A stretch of DNA of 14,869 nt from positions 1-14,869 of the forward strand of contig PIVW01000096.1 in NCBI GenBank assembly GCA_003353825.1. Reading direction: 5' to 3'. The notes beneath the pieces are model-generated. The model was not told the origin of the DNA. It saw nothing but the letters and a program-made list of their open reading frames with translations, and did not search any database. This document shows, piece by piece, positions 8,342 to 14,869 of this stretch. The number at the start of each line of letters is the position of its first letter. Position 1 is the stretch's first letter. Origin of the DNA: Chloroflexota bacterium (GTDB lineage: Bacteria > Chloroflexota > Anaerolineae > J102). The translations under genes were made by a program, and so were the position numbers.

Positions 8342-9088
8342 ATGCCAACTCTTCTTCTCCAATGCGTCGCCCCATTACAGGCCTGGGATACTCAGAGCAA
8401 TTTTGGGGTCAGAACCAGCGGTCGAGAACCATCCAAAAGCGGGATCATCGGACTGCTATGTGCCGCCTTGGGACGATCGCGCACGGAATCGGTGGATGAT
8501 CTAGCACAACTACAAATGGGCATACGAGTCGATCAGGAAGGTAGCATTTTGCGAGATTGGCACACAGCAGGTGTTGACGGGTATCTCAGAGCCAGCGGAA
8601 ACATCGAACGTAAGAACGTGATTATCTCGACTCGTTACTATCTCAATGACGCCGCATTCCTGGTTGGCCTGGAGCACGATAATCGAGCCTTCCTGCGTCA
8701 ATTACACAACGCCCTGAACGACCCGCGCTGGATGCTTTTCCTCGGACGCAAATCCTGCCCGCCTTCTGCACCCGTCTCTCTCTCCAATGGAAGACAAGAC
8801 ACCGACCTGCTCACCGCGCTAACATCCTTCCCCTGGCTGGGATTGGAGCGCTACCGTTGGAAAGTACGCAACAAAGAAGATAGGTGGGAACGCACTCGAA
8901 GGCACTACCAACGCGTCCAGGAGGACAATACGCGCGGTCTGCGCGTCATCCTCGAAGACAAAGATAACGGCGAAAGCGTTCGAAATGACCACCCCCTCTC
9001 CTTCGAGAAAGGCAACCGGCGTTTCGCTTCTCGGCGTGTTCATATCGATTGGATCGATTGGCCCGCATTTCCCCAGGAGGTCACCTGA
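8342..9088 (+). CDS. cas5e: Cascade subunit Cas5e (CasD)
   Basis: This 248-residue RAMP protein caps the 5' handle of the crRNA in Cascade. The N-terminal strand and following loop read LLLQCVAPLQAWD, then a serine/glycine-rich TSGREPSKSGIIGLLCAALG (about 26-45), which is diagnostic for Cas5 proteins. A central DWHTAGVDGY and the YYLNDAAFLVGLE segment (about 99-111) are also typical. GAGGA (8331-8335) overlaps the end of cas7e and is six bases before the ATG. The stop overlaps the cas6e start by one base (TGATG). Length and motifs are normal. Confidence 0.95.
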   Translation: MPTLLLQCVAPLQAWDTQSNFGVRTSGREPSKSGIIGLLCAALGRSRTESVDDLAQLQMGIRVDQEGSILRDWHTAGVDGYLRASGNIERKNVIISTRYYLNDAAFLVGLEHDNRAFLRQLHNALNDPRWMLFLGRKSCPPSAPVSLSNGRQDTDLLTALTSFPWLGLERYRWKVRNKEDRWERTRRHYQRVQEDNTRGLRVILEDKDNGESVRNDHPLSFEKGNRRFASRRVHIDWIDWPAFPQEVT

Positions 9089-9735
9089 TGTACCTCTCCA
9101 AACTCACTCTCAACCCGCACAACCGCCAGGTGCAGCGAGAACTGGCGAATCCTTACCAGCTTCACCGCACGATCATGCACGGCTTTCCCGAACGCCTGCC
9201 GGAGAACGAGCGCGTGCTGCATCGCCTGGATATCGATCCACGCAGCGGTGAACTTGCCTTGCTGGTGCAATCGATCCATCAGCCAGATTGGTCACCGCTG
9301 CTGGAGGCTGGCCAGGGCCGCTATTTGTCACAACCGCCTGAGAGACCCAAGCTCTTCCAACCCGAACTTCCGGTGGGCAACACCCTGCGTTTTCGCCTCA
9401 ATGCCAATCCCACCGTCAAGACGCGCAGCAACCGTGATTCTGGCAAAAAGACTCGAGTTCCACTTAAACATGAAGAGAAGCAGTTGGAGTGGCTACAGCG
9501 CAAGGCCGAGCAGCACGGTTTTTGTGTGCTGCGGGCGCAGACCAGCGGAAAAGATAACTTGCGAGACTGGATCAAACGCAACGGCGACACGCACAAACTC
9601 CAGCTTCACACAGTTCAATTCGATGGCATCTTGCAAGTCACTGACGCCGACCGATTTGCTGATGCCCTGGCATCTGGTATCGGCCCCGCCAAAGCCTTCG
9701 GCTGCGGCCTTCTCTCCATTGCTCCGGCCCGTTAA
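9088..9735 (+). CDS. cas6e: crRNA endonuclease Cas6e (Cse3/CasE)
   Basis: This 215-residue protein is read from the ATG at 9088 (TGATG overlap with cas5e; GGAGG at 9077-9080 plus context). It starts MYLSKLTLNPHNRQVQ, a standard Cas6e opening; an upstream in-frame start at 9049 would give a spurious extension into cas5e. Tyr23 and His26 fall at exactly the positions known as catalytic in the Thermus thermophilus enzyme. The glycine-rich loop GIGPAKAFGCGLL is at the C-terminus. The enzyme cuts each repeat hairpin, leaving an 8-nt 5' handle, here predicted as GUGAACCG, and stays bound to the crRNA 3' hairpin as part of Cascade. Confidence 0.95.
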   Translation: MYLSKLTLNPHNRQVQRELANPYQLHRTIMHGFPERLPENERVLHRLDIDPRSGELALLVQSIHQPDWSPLLEAGQGRYLSQPPERPKLFQPELPVGNTLRFRLNANPTVKTRSNRDSGKKTRVPLKHEEKQLEWLQRKAEQHGFCVLRAQTSGKDNLRDWIKRNGDTHKLQLHTVQFDGILQVTDADRFADALASGIGPAKAFGCGLLSIAPAR

Positions 9736-9786
9736 TCTGAGCCAACCATCATGTTTCGCACCTTAACAATCGGATAGGAGGTTCAT

Positions 9787-10716
9787 ATGCGAATCAAAGA
9801 TTTACACGAGCTACCCAAGTTGCGAGATGGTATGAGCTATCTCTATTTGGAACGCTGCATCATCGACCAGAAGTATCGGGCAGTAGAAGCAGTCGACAAA
9901 CAAGGCCGCACCATGATTCCGGCTGCCAATCTCGCCGTTCTCATGCTCGGGCCCGGCACCTCAATCACCCATGAAGCGGTCAAAACGTTGACCGACAATG
10001 GTTGCTCCTTGCTTTGGTGCGGTGAAGAGGGCGTGCGCTTGTACGCGCAGGGGCATGGCGAAACCCGTCGGGGCTACCATCTTCTAAAACAAGCGGAATT
10101 GGCGGCCAGCCCAGTCACGCGGGTGGAAGTCGTGATGAGAATGTACAAGTTCCGTTTTGGCGAGGAATTAGACCCCACGCTGACAATCGCGCAAATACGT
10201 GGTCATGAGGGTGTACGCGTACGAGAAGCATATGCTGAAGCCAGCCATACGTTTGGCGTACCCTGGCATGGCCGTAACTATGATCGTCAGAATTGGGGCG
10301 CAGCTGACCCTGTCAACCGAGCGCTCTCGGCGGCCAATGCTTGCCTGAACGGTATCAGTCATGCCGCGATTGTCTCGGCGGGCTACTCACCAGGACTGGG
10401 ATTCATCCACACTGGCAAGCAGTTCTCCTTCGTTTATGATATCGCCGACTTATACAAAACTGGTTTGACGGTGCCAGTGTCGTTCTACCTGGCAGCACAG
10501 AATCCGACCAAATTGGAGACCCGGGTGCGTCATGCCTGTCGCGATGCATTTCGCAAGACGAAGCTGCTGGGACGCATTATAGCCGATATCGAACAGATAC
10601 TTGATCTAGATCGCGAAATTTTGGAAGCCGGCGCTGATGCCGACGACGACCCGGCCAAACCGGAACCTTTGTGGGCACCGCCCGAAGAATTCACAGGAGA
10701 TGATCTGGCATGGTAG
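9787..10716 (+). CDS. cas1: CRISPR integrase Cas1 (type I-E)
   Basis: This 309-residue protein catalyses spacer integration with Cas2. Metal-binding residues fall at the same numbers as in the E. coli protein: E141 (in RGHEG), H208 (in FIHTG), D218 and D221 (in VYDIADLY). The N-terminal beta domain contains the MIPAANLAVLMLGPGTSITH stretch (43-62) typical of I-E Cas1. AGGAGG (about 9776-9781) precedes the ATG by a short gap. The 51-nt gap after cas6e is the largest in the operon. The stop overlaps cas2 by 7 nt. Nothing suggests inactivation. Confidence 0.96.
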   Translation: MRIKDLHELPKLRDGMSYLYLERCIIDQKYRAVEAVDKQGRTMIPAANLAVLMLGPGTSITHEAVKTLTDNGCSLLWCGEEGVRLYAQGHGETRRGYHLLKQAELAASPVTRVEVVMRMYKFRFGEELDPTLTIAQIRGHEGVRVREAYAEASHTFGVPWHGRNYDRQNWGAADPVNRALSAANACLNGISHAAIVSAGYSPGLGFIHTGKQFSFVYDIADLYKTGLTVPVSFYLAAQNPTKLETRVRHACRDAFRKTKLLGRIIADIEQILDLDREILEAGADADDDPAKPEPLWAPPEEFTGDDLAW

Positions 10717-10994
10717 TGATAATCCTCGAAAAGGTCCCTGCATCACTCAGGGGTGAACTGACACGTTGGTTGATCGAGCCACATACAGGCGTATTCGTTG
10801 GTCATGTTTCAGCCATGGTGCGCGAACGCTTATGGATGAAATGTTGTTCCAAACTCAAGGGTGGTGGCGCCTTGATCGTCTGGTCGACAAATAATGAGCA
10901 AAGGTTTAAGATGGATATGTTCGGAACAACTAAGCGCCATATCGTCGATTTTGAAGGTTTGCAGCTCATTCGCGTGCCCATTAACACATCTTAG
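10710..10994 (+). CDS. cas2: CRISPR adaptation protein Cas2 (type I-E, Cas2e)
   Basis: This 94-residue protein has the same length as E. coli Cas2. The opening VVIILEKVPASLRGELTRWL and the segments GVFVGHVSAMVRERLW and ALIVWSTNNEQRF are clear Cas2e wording. It dimerises and bridges two Cas1 dimers in the integration complex. It starts within the last codons of cas1 (7-nt overlap). It is notable that the stop lies only 10 nt before the first CRISPR repeat. Any leader signals for the array therefore would have to be inside the cas2 coding sequence. The C-terminus (IRVPINTS) does not look extended into array sequence. Confidence 0.95.
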   Translation: MVVIILEKVPASLRGELTRWLIEPHTGVFVGHVSAMVRERLWMKCCSKLKGGGALIVWSTNNEQRFKMDMFGTTKRHIVDFEGLQLIRVPINTS

Positions 10995-11004
10995 CCTTTC
11001 AAGA

Positions 11005-12861
11005 GTATTCCCCACACCCGTGGGGGTGAACCGCCGGTCAATATAGAGTTTGGAATATTTGAACCGTATTCCCCACACCCGTGGGGGTGAACCTGGCACG
11101 GCGCAATAGCGAGTATGAGCGGTCGAGTATTCCCCACACCCGTGGGGGTGAACCGGTAACCTGATTACTCGCCTGCTGCACTCATCAGTATTCCCCACAC
11201 CCGTGGGGGTGAACCGTACAGACCCCTGGATTTATGGCGAGGGTACGAGTATTCCCCACACCCGTGGGGGTGAACCGACGGAACTTAGTAATGTCTCTTC
11301 TCAAATAGTGTATTCCCCACACCCGTGGGGGTGAACCGGTGGTAGGTGGTTTTGCATCTGGCCGCTGATCGTATTCCCCACACCCGTGGGGGTGAACCGA
11401 TTAGCTCCGTTTCTAAATGAGAATAATTGGTGTATTCCCCACACCCGTGGGGGTGAACCGAACTCGAATACACATTTCAAGCCGCGGTTGATGTATTCCC
11501 CACACCCGTGGGGGTGAACCGAGCCTTTAATCGATGCTATAGCTAGATCAAAGGTATTCCCCACACCCGTGGGGGTGAACCGAACTGAGCGATTGCGTCG
11601 CCTGTTCCGCCCTGGTATTCCCCACACCCGTGGGGGTGAACCGCATACTAAAATTGCTTAGGACGTAAGGGCCAAGTATTCCCCACACCCGTGGGGGTGA
11701 ACCGCCTATTATTAATTGGCTAGCATCATTTGGCGGGTATTCCCCACACCCGTGGGGGTGAACCGTGGCAGGAAATCCGATACTGAAATCAAGCGCTGTA
11801 TTCCCCACACCCGTGGGGGTGAACCGATAGCGATGCGGATTAGAATAGCCGTACCATCGTATTCCCCACACCCGTGGGGGTGAACCGCCACAGGATTAAG
11901 CCGAAAGACGATTCAGAATGTATTCCCCACACCCGTGGGGGTGAACCGTCTCGATCCCTTCAAGCCTTTCGCCTGGCGTGGTATTCCCCACACCCGTGGG
12001 GGTGAACCGCACGAGAATTTAAATTCTTAACACCGGAGATGGTATTCCCCACACCCGTGGGGGTGAACCGTACACGAAGGGTTCGAGGTTGGCGGGGTGG
12101 TCGTATTCCCCACACCCGTGGGGGTGAACCGACACTGTGAATGGCGGAGGGGAGAAATATTGGGTATTCCCCACACCCGTGGGGGTGAACCGTTCCGGCA
12201 ACCGTCACATTGCCAGACCAGTCGTATTCCCCACACCCGTGGGGGTGAACCGTCTAAGTCTAAATCTAAAGCCAACGCCGAGGCGTATTCCCCACACCCG
12301 TGGGGGTGAACCGCCCTCCATCGCTATTGCTGCTATGGATCCAAAGTATTCCCCACACCCGTGGGGGTGAACCGGGTATCAGTTCCATCAGTTTCTACGC
12401 CGAACCGTATTCCCCACACCCGTGGGGGTGAACCGCCATCACATGAGTACATCTTGTCCTCCTCGACGTATTCCCCACACCCGTGGGGGTGAACCGAAAA
12501 CGACTCAGAAAAAAAATTGGCGGGGCGGTATTCCCCACACCTGTGGGGGTGAACCGGTGGCCGTGCGTGGTGGGTCGCACCATCATATGTATTCCCCACA
12601 CCCGTGGGGGTGAACCGGGTGGGTTATCCAGGATGACACTTGGCGGCACGTATTCCCCACACCCGTGGGGGTGAACCGGGTCGATGGCCTGGACACGCTG
12701 GTGCAGCCGAGTATTCCCCACACCCGTGGGGGTGAACCGATCATGCCTAAGTCTAAGTCTAAGTATAAGTAGTATTCCCCACACCCGTGGGGGTGAACCG
12801 GTCTGGATCGAGGAACCGCCATATTAGATGGCGTATTCCCCACACCCGTGGGGGTGAACCG
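11005..12861 (+). CRISPR. Type I-E CRISPR array, 31 repeats and 30 spacers
   Basis: The repeat is 29 nt, begins GTATTCCCC and ends GGTGAACCG. Its core CCCCAC-ACCC-GTGGGG folds into a 6-bp hairpin, the Cas6e substrate. I walked every unit: the period is 61 nt throughout, apart from spacers 20 (12193-12223) and 25 (12497-12527), which are 31 nt instead of 32. Two repeats deviate: repeat 2 (11066-11094) ends in T instead of G, and repeat 26 (12528-12556) has C to T at position 15. The other 29 are identical, and the last one (12833-12861) is not degenerate. By analogy with E. coli, the orientation places the leader end next to cas2 and the crRNA on the + strand. Low repeat decay and an intact adaptation module suggest recent activity. 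No spacer is seen to match elsewhere in this window. Confidence 0.99.
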
Positions 12862-12865
12862 TCTG

Positions 12866-12884
12866 TGACGTTACAAATACGTCA
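12866..12884. repeat. Dyad TGACGT-N7-ACGTCA after the last repeat
   Basis: Perfect 6-bp arms (12866-12871 and 12879-12884) surround a 7-nt AT-rich centre, four bases after the last CRISPR repeat and one base before the long hairpin. It could be a protein site or a small RNA hairpin stacked on the next one. Confidence 0.4.
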
Positions 12885-12885
12885 G

Positions 12886-12931
12886 TTCCATCCGCACCCC
12901 TCACCCCCACGGGTGTGGGGTGCGGATGGAA
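12886..12931. repeat. Long hairpin at the array end containing an inverted copy of the repeat core
   Basis: The arms TTCCATCCGCACCCC (12886-12900) and GGGGTGCGGATGGAA (12917-12931) are perfectly complementary (15 bp). Inside, after one T-T mismatch, CACCC pairs with GGGTG around a CCAC loop, so 46 nt fold into 20 base pairs with one mismatch. The 20 nt at 12901-12920 are an exact reverse complement of repeat positions 6-25. It lies between the + strand array and the - strand antitoxin gene, so a bidirectional transcription stop is one possible role. However, no T-run follows on either strand. Confidence 0.85.
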
Positions 12932-13048
12932 GGGCGGGTTTCACAGCGGTTACCAAGAAACATCTCTTTCTTCCATGGTCCTGCCTTCGTCTGATTGAAT
13001 TGCAAGCGGAAGGCCTCGTGCTGAGACCCAGATGCAAAAGATATCCAA

Positions 13049-13279
13049 TTATACGATTTCCCACTCACCCAGGGTCGGCGTATCGATCTCCTCCTGATAA
13101 ATCACCGTGCCCTGCAGCGTTCTGAAACCTTCCTCAATGCTCCGCTTCTCTTCAGGAGATCGTTTCTCCAATACGGATCGCCTGCTATTTGTTACTGCGA
13201 TTGCCTCACCGCTCCTTATGGTTGCTCGGAAGAAACGCAATATCAGCGCCTTGAATTCACTTGTAGAAATGGTTTGCAT
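13049..13279 (-). CDS. Phd/YefM-family antitoxin, apparently without its toxin
   Basis: This 76-residue protein begins MQTISTSEFKALILRFF, continues with SGEAIAVT in the usual place, and ends FRTLQGTVIYQEEIDTPTLGEWEIV. This is the layout of Phd/YefM antitoxins: an N-terminal DNA-binding fold (about 1-45) and a C-terminal tail that wraps the toxin. The ATG at 13279 is preferred over an in-frame GTG at 13297 because the family domain starts here and an AGGA lies 10 bases upstream. A cognate toxin would normally follow directly on the - strand, where only 12932-13048 and then the array hairpin are found. I see no PIN or RelE-like protein there. The RRSVLE segment replaces the more usual KPVL-type stretch. 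Antitoxin function alone, or as a remnant, is inferred. Confidence 0.7.
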   Translation of the reverse strand: MQTISTSEFKALILRFFRATIRSGEAIAVTNSRRSVLEKRSPEEKRSIEEGFRTLQGTVIYQEEIDTPTLGEWEIV

Positions 13280-13298
13280 GTTGAATACATCCTGCACC

Positions 13299-13323
13299 TA
13301 GTCATGACTATGATCCTATCATA
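13299..13323 (-). promoter_or_regulatory. Paired palindromes over the antitoxin promoter
   Basis: TAGTCATGACTA (13299-13310) is a perfect 12-bp palindrome. TATGAT-CCT-ATCATA (13309-13323) is a perfect 6-3-6 dyad overlapping it by two bases. Read on the - strand, TATGAT at 13323-13318 matches a -10 box in five of six positions, with a weak TTGTTT 18 bases upstream. Phd/YefM antitoxins bind palindromes over their own promoters, so an autoregulatory operator is a good fit. Confidence 0.55.
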
Positions 13324-13613
13324 TCATTCTGTCAGTAAACTAAACAAGATCAGAAAATACAGGTTACAATTCTCGCATCCTGTCGACTCCGACTACATAT
13401 GGATTCACCCGCCTCCTCGATATCCAGCTGCCTGTATGTGAGTTGGAAGCCAGTTACAATGACTCTCATCGGCGAGAATCTGCGATCAACTCCTCAAGAA
13501 TCAACCCCTCCATAAACAAACCCTATCTCGAATTTGACCTGCCATTACCGCTTCTGTGTTACACTTGGCAGCGATTTGCCAATTCAACTTCAGCGTAATT
13601 GCACCGAGGATAC
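13324..13613. other. Intergenic region between divergent genes
   Basis: I see no gene here. It holds the upstream regions of the antitoxin (left) and the PHP gene (right). A TTGACC (13534-13539) with TACACT (13560-13565) is promoter-like, but the 20-base spacing is too long for a confident call. ATTCTCGC (13369-13376) and GCGAGAAT (13472-13479) form an 8-bp inverted pair 95 bases apart, and GTTACAAT occurs near both; the significance is unclear. Confidence 0.4.
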
Positions 13614-14456
13614 ATGACCGCTCTAATTCCAACCGACTATCACACGCACTCGACCTTCAGTCCTGATGCCGACCATACCCCCACCCAAATGTGCGGGCAA
13701 GCGCTCGCACTCGGCTTCCGTGCCATCGCCTTTACCGATCACATCGAATGGCATCCCAAAGGCCACTCTTACTTCCCCGACGTCGATGCAGTCGATGCTT
13801 ACTTCGAAACCATAGCAAGCTGCCAACACCACCTTGCTCCCCTGGGGCTGGCGGTCTACTCCGGTGTAGAACTGGGAAACCCCCAGAACTACCTGGCCGC
13901 AGCCCAGTCGTTTGTGAACCAGCACCCTTTCAACGTCGTCATCGGTTCCTTACACTGGTTGGGTTCAGAAAATATCCATTTAGCAAGTTGCTTCGAAGGC
14001 CGGGACCCCACATCCGTTTATATCAAGTATTTCACCGAAATGGAGCGCATGGCCACTTGCTGTGACCTGGACTTCATCGCCCACTTCGATCGTATCTTCT
14101 GGCCCGGCACCACCGTGGCCGGGCAACCCGATCTCAAACGCCTGGAACCGGTCCTGCGCAAAACCCTGGCGACCATCGCCAGCCGTGAGCAAGGGCTGGA
14201 GCTAAACACCCGCTTCCTCAACCATGTTCCCAACTGGAACGATACCCTCGTCACCCTGCTCTCCTGGTTCCGCCAACAAGGTGGGCGCCATGTGTTTGTC
14301 AATTCAGATGCACACCGCATCAGCGAGCTGGGGCGGAATCAAGGGATAGCACTACAGTTGCTTCACGAAGCCGGATTCGAACGCCCCGCCCGCCTGCGCG
14401 ATCTCAAAGCGATCCCGGTAACGATGCCCATCTCCCCCGAGTTCGCCGACTTCTGA
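13614..14456 (+). CDS. PHP-family phosphoesterase, histidinol-phosphatase-like
   Basis: This 280-residue protein has the PHP metal-site pattern: DYHTHSTFSPD with H10, H12 and D18; TDH with H43; GVELG with E86; GSLHW with H114; AHFD with H157; and NSDAHR with D232 and H234. Set out in this order, these match the trinuclear centre of HisJ/HisK-type histidinol-phosphate phosphatases, which release phosphate in histidine biosynthesis. The length is typical. The ATG at 13614 has GAGGA four to eight bases upstream; a TTG at 13599 in the same frame is less likely because the domain starts at residue 8. It is not linked to CRISPR function by sequence and is probably chromosomal neighbourhood. Some close relatives act on other phosphoesters, so the substrate is inferred. 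Confidence 0.85.
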   Translation: MTALIPTDYHTHSTFSPDADHTPTQMCGQALALGFRAIAFTDHIEWHPKGHSYFPDVDAVDAYFETIASCQHHLAPLGLAVYSGVELGNPQNYLAAAQSFVNQHPFNVVIGSLHWLGSENIHLASCFEGRDPTSVYIKYFTEMERMATCCDLDFIAHFDRIFWPGTTVAGQPDLKRLEPVLRKTLATIASREQGLELNTRFLNHVPNWNDTLVTLLSWFRQQGGRHVFVNSDAHRISELGRNQGIALQLLHEAGFERPARLRDLKAIPVTMPISPEFADF

Positions 14457-14751
14457 AAACCCCTCTGAAAAAGATCAGACCATACAGCGACAGTCTCCCT
14501 GTAGAGTGTTGCTGGTTGTTCAGCCACGAATGTCACGAATTATCACAAAGGCTAGAAATCAGTGCGATTTCGAGTAATTCGTGGCTGATTGCCCTTCCGA
14601 TATCCGAACAACACTCAAGAGGTATCTTCTCAATAACTCGGGGGAACCAGTTCGTCCAAGTAGGTGGACGTTCGGCGGACCAGACTGTGAGAATAGCGTC
14701 TTCCCAGAAAGCCTTTGGGTGGATAGGGAAGAACGAGGTAGTGGAAATAAT
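14457..14751. other. Intergenic region after the PHP gene
   Basis: No gene is supported. CAGCGACA (14485-14492) and TGTTGCTG (14507-14514) form an 8-bp stem with one G-T wobble about 30 bases after the PHP stop, followed only by a weak T-rich stretch, so a terminator call is doubtful. The hairpin repeat at 14521-14587 and the outer flank of the insertion sequence complete the region. Confidence 0.4.
14521..14587. repeat. Intergenic hairpin repeat with CAGCCACGAAT arms
   Basis: CAGCCACGAAT (14521-14531) and ATTCGTGGCTG (14577-14587) are perfect 11-bp inverted arms around 45 bases. An internal second copy of the TCACGAATTA-type phrase follows the left arm. Wording of this kind (CCACGAAT, CACGAATT, TTCGTGGCT) is familiar from dispersed non-coding repeats in environmental genomes. 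The family assignment is from memory. Confidence 0.55.
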
Positions 14752-14869
14752 GGCTCTACGCAGATTAGTGGGGTAGAGCGACGGGAGGGCCATGTTGAGC
14801 GATGACTTGTAAGCGAAAATTCTCGAAGTTGCGGAAGCCATAGGCACGATTGATGATGACTCGAATGGC
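14752..14869. mobile_element. End of an ISL3-like insertion sequence, cut by the window edge
   Basis: The element appears to end at 14752 with GGCTCTACGCAGATTAGTGG. A GGCTCT-type terminus fits my memory of ISL3-family inverted repeats. The transposase stop codon is 13 bases inside that end, a normal arrangement. Only one end is visible, so the other inverted repeat and the 8-bp target duplication cannot be checked. The expected duplication would be 14744-14751. Confidence 0.6.
14765..14869 (-). CDS. Transposase C-terminal fragment (ISL3-like), partial
   Basis: Reading the - strand from the window edge gives 34 residues without a start: AIRVIINRAYGFRNFENFRL and then QVIAQHGPPVALPH, ending at TAA (14767-14765). 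The phrase RVIxxRAYGFRNFxxFRLxV is characteristic of the extreme C-terminus of ISL3/IS204-type DDE transposases. The gene continues beyond the window. Whether the full transposase is intact cannot be seen. Confidence 0.75.
   Translation of the reverse strand, partial: AIRVIINRAYGFRNFENFRLQVIAQHGPPVALPH

Noticed and set aside
10830..12843. Many open frames on both strands across the array, with products full of phrases like SPPRVWGI, FTPTGVGNT and IPHTRGGEP
   Set aside because: They are translations of the CRISPR repeat in different frames and do not represent genes.
12886..12931. Array-end hairpin as an ordinary intrinsic terminator
   Set aside because: The stem is strong, but no T-run follows on either strand, and the loop contains repeat-derived sequence, so a plain terminator does not explain it fully.
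12882..13064. Open frame directly after the antitoxin on the - strand, considered as its toxin
   Set aside because: Its wording (MGNRIIGYLLHLG...) shows no PIN, RelE or Doc pattern, and it runs into the array hairpin. The other frames there are short as well.
14533..14847. 104-codon - strand open frame near the right edge
   Set aside because: It crosses the transposase C-terminus in the wrong frame and runs over the insertion sequence end and the hairpin repeat. The transposase frame is the better reading.

Overview
This window holds a complete type I-E CRISPR-Cas locus on the + strand, running from about 870 to 12931, with non-defence sequence on both sides. Base composition, the wording of the Cas proteins, and the dispersed hairpin repeats at both edges suggest a Chloroflexota (Anaerolineae-like) or similar environmental bacterium. 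That placement is an inference from general resemblance only.

Layout. Positions 1-870 contain no supported gene, only a recognisable intergenic hairpin repeat at 174-247. Positions 874-986 carry three successive dyads ahead of a 69-residue winged-helix protein (1003-1212). A short spacer with three tandem 10-bp repeats (1211-1240) precedes the main operon. The operon (1321-10994) runs in this order: a WYL-type regulator fused in frame to full-length Cas3, then Cas8e (Cse1), Cse2, Cas7e, Cas5e, Cas6e, Cas1 and Cas2. Genes overlap or are separated by at most 51 bases, so a single transcript is likely. The key residues I could place are present: the Cas3 HD and helicase motifs, Cas6e Tyr23/His26, and Cas1 Glu141/His208/Asp221. 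The system looks intact.

The CRISPR array (11005-12861) has 31 repeats of 29 nt and 30 spacers of 31-32 nt. It begins only 10 nt after the cas2 stop, so no conventional AT-rich leader is present between cas2 and repeat 1. Beyond the last repeat lie a small dyad (12866-12884) and a near-perfect 46-nt hairpin (12886-12931). The hairpin contains an exact 20-nt inverted copy of the repeat core.

Downstream, on the - strand, is an apparently orphan Phd/YefM-type antitoxin (13049-13279) with palindromic operator candidates. A + strand PHP-family histidinol-phosphatase-like gene follows (13614-14456), then another hairpin repeat (14521-14587), and then the end of an ISL3-like insertion sequence whose transposase C-terminus is cut by the window edge (14752-14869).

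How the genes work together. Cas8e, Cse2, Cas7e, Cas5e and Cas6e would form Cascade on crRNAs cut by Cas6e from the array transcript. Cas3 would degrade DNA recognised by Cascade, and Cas1-Cas2 would add spacers. The least ordinary points are the regulator built into the nuclease-helicase polypeptide, the repeat-derived hairpin closing the array, the absent leader, and two spacers that share hexamer-repeat content.
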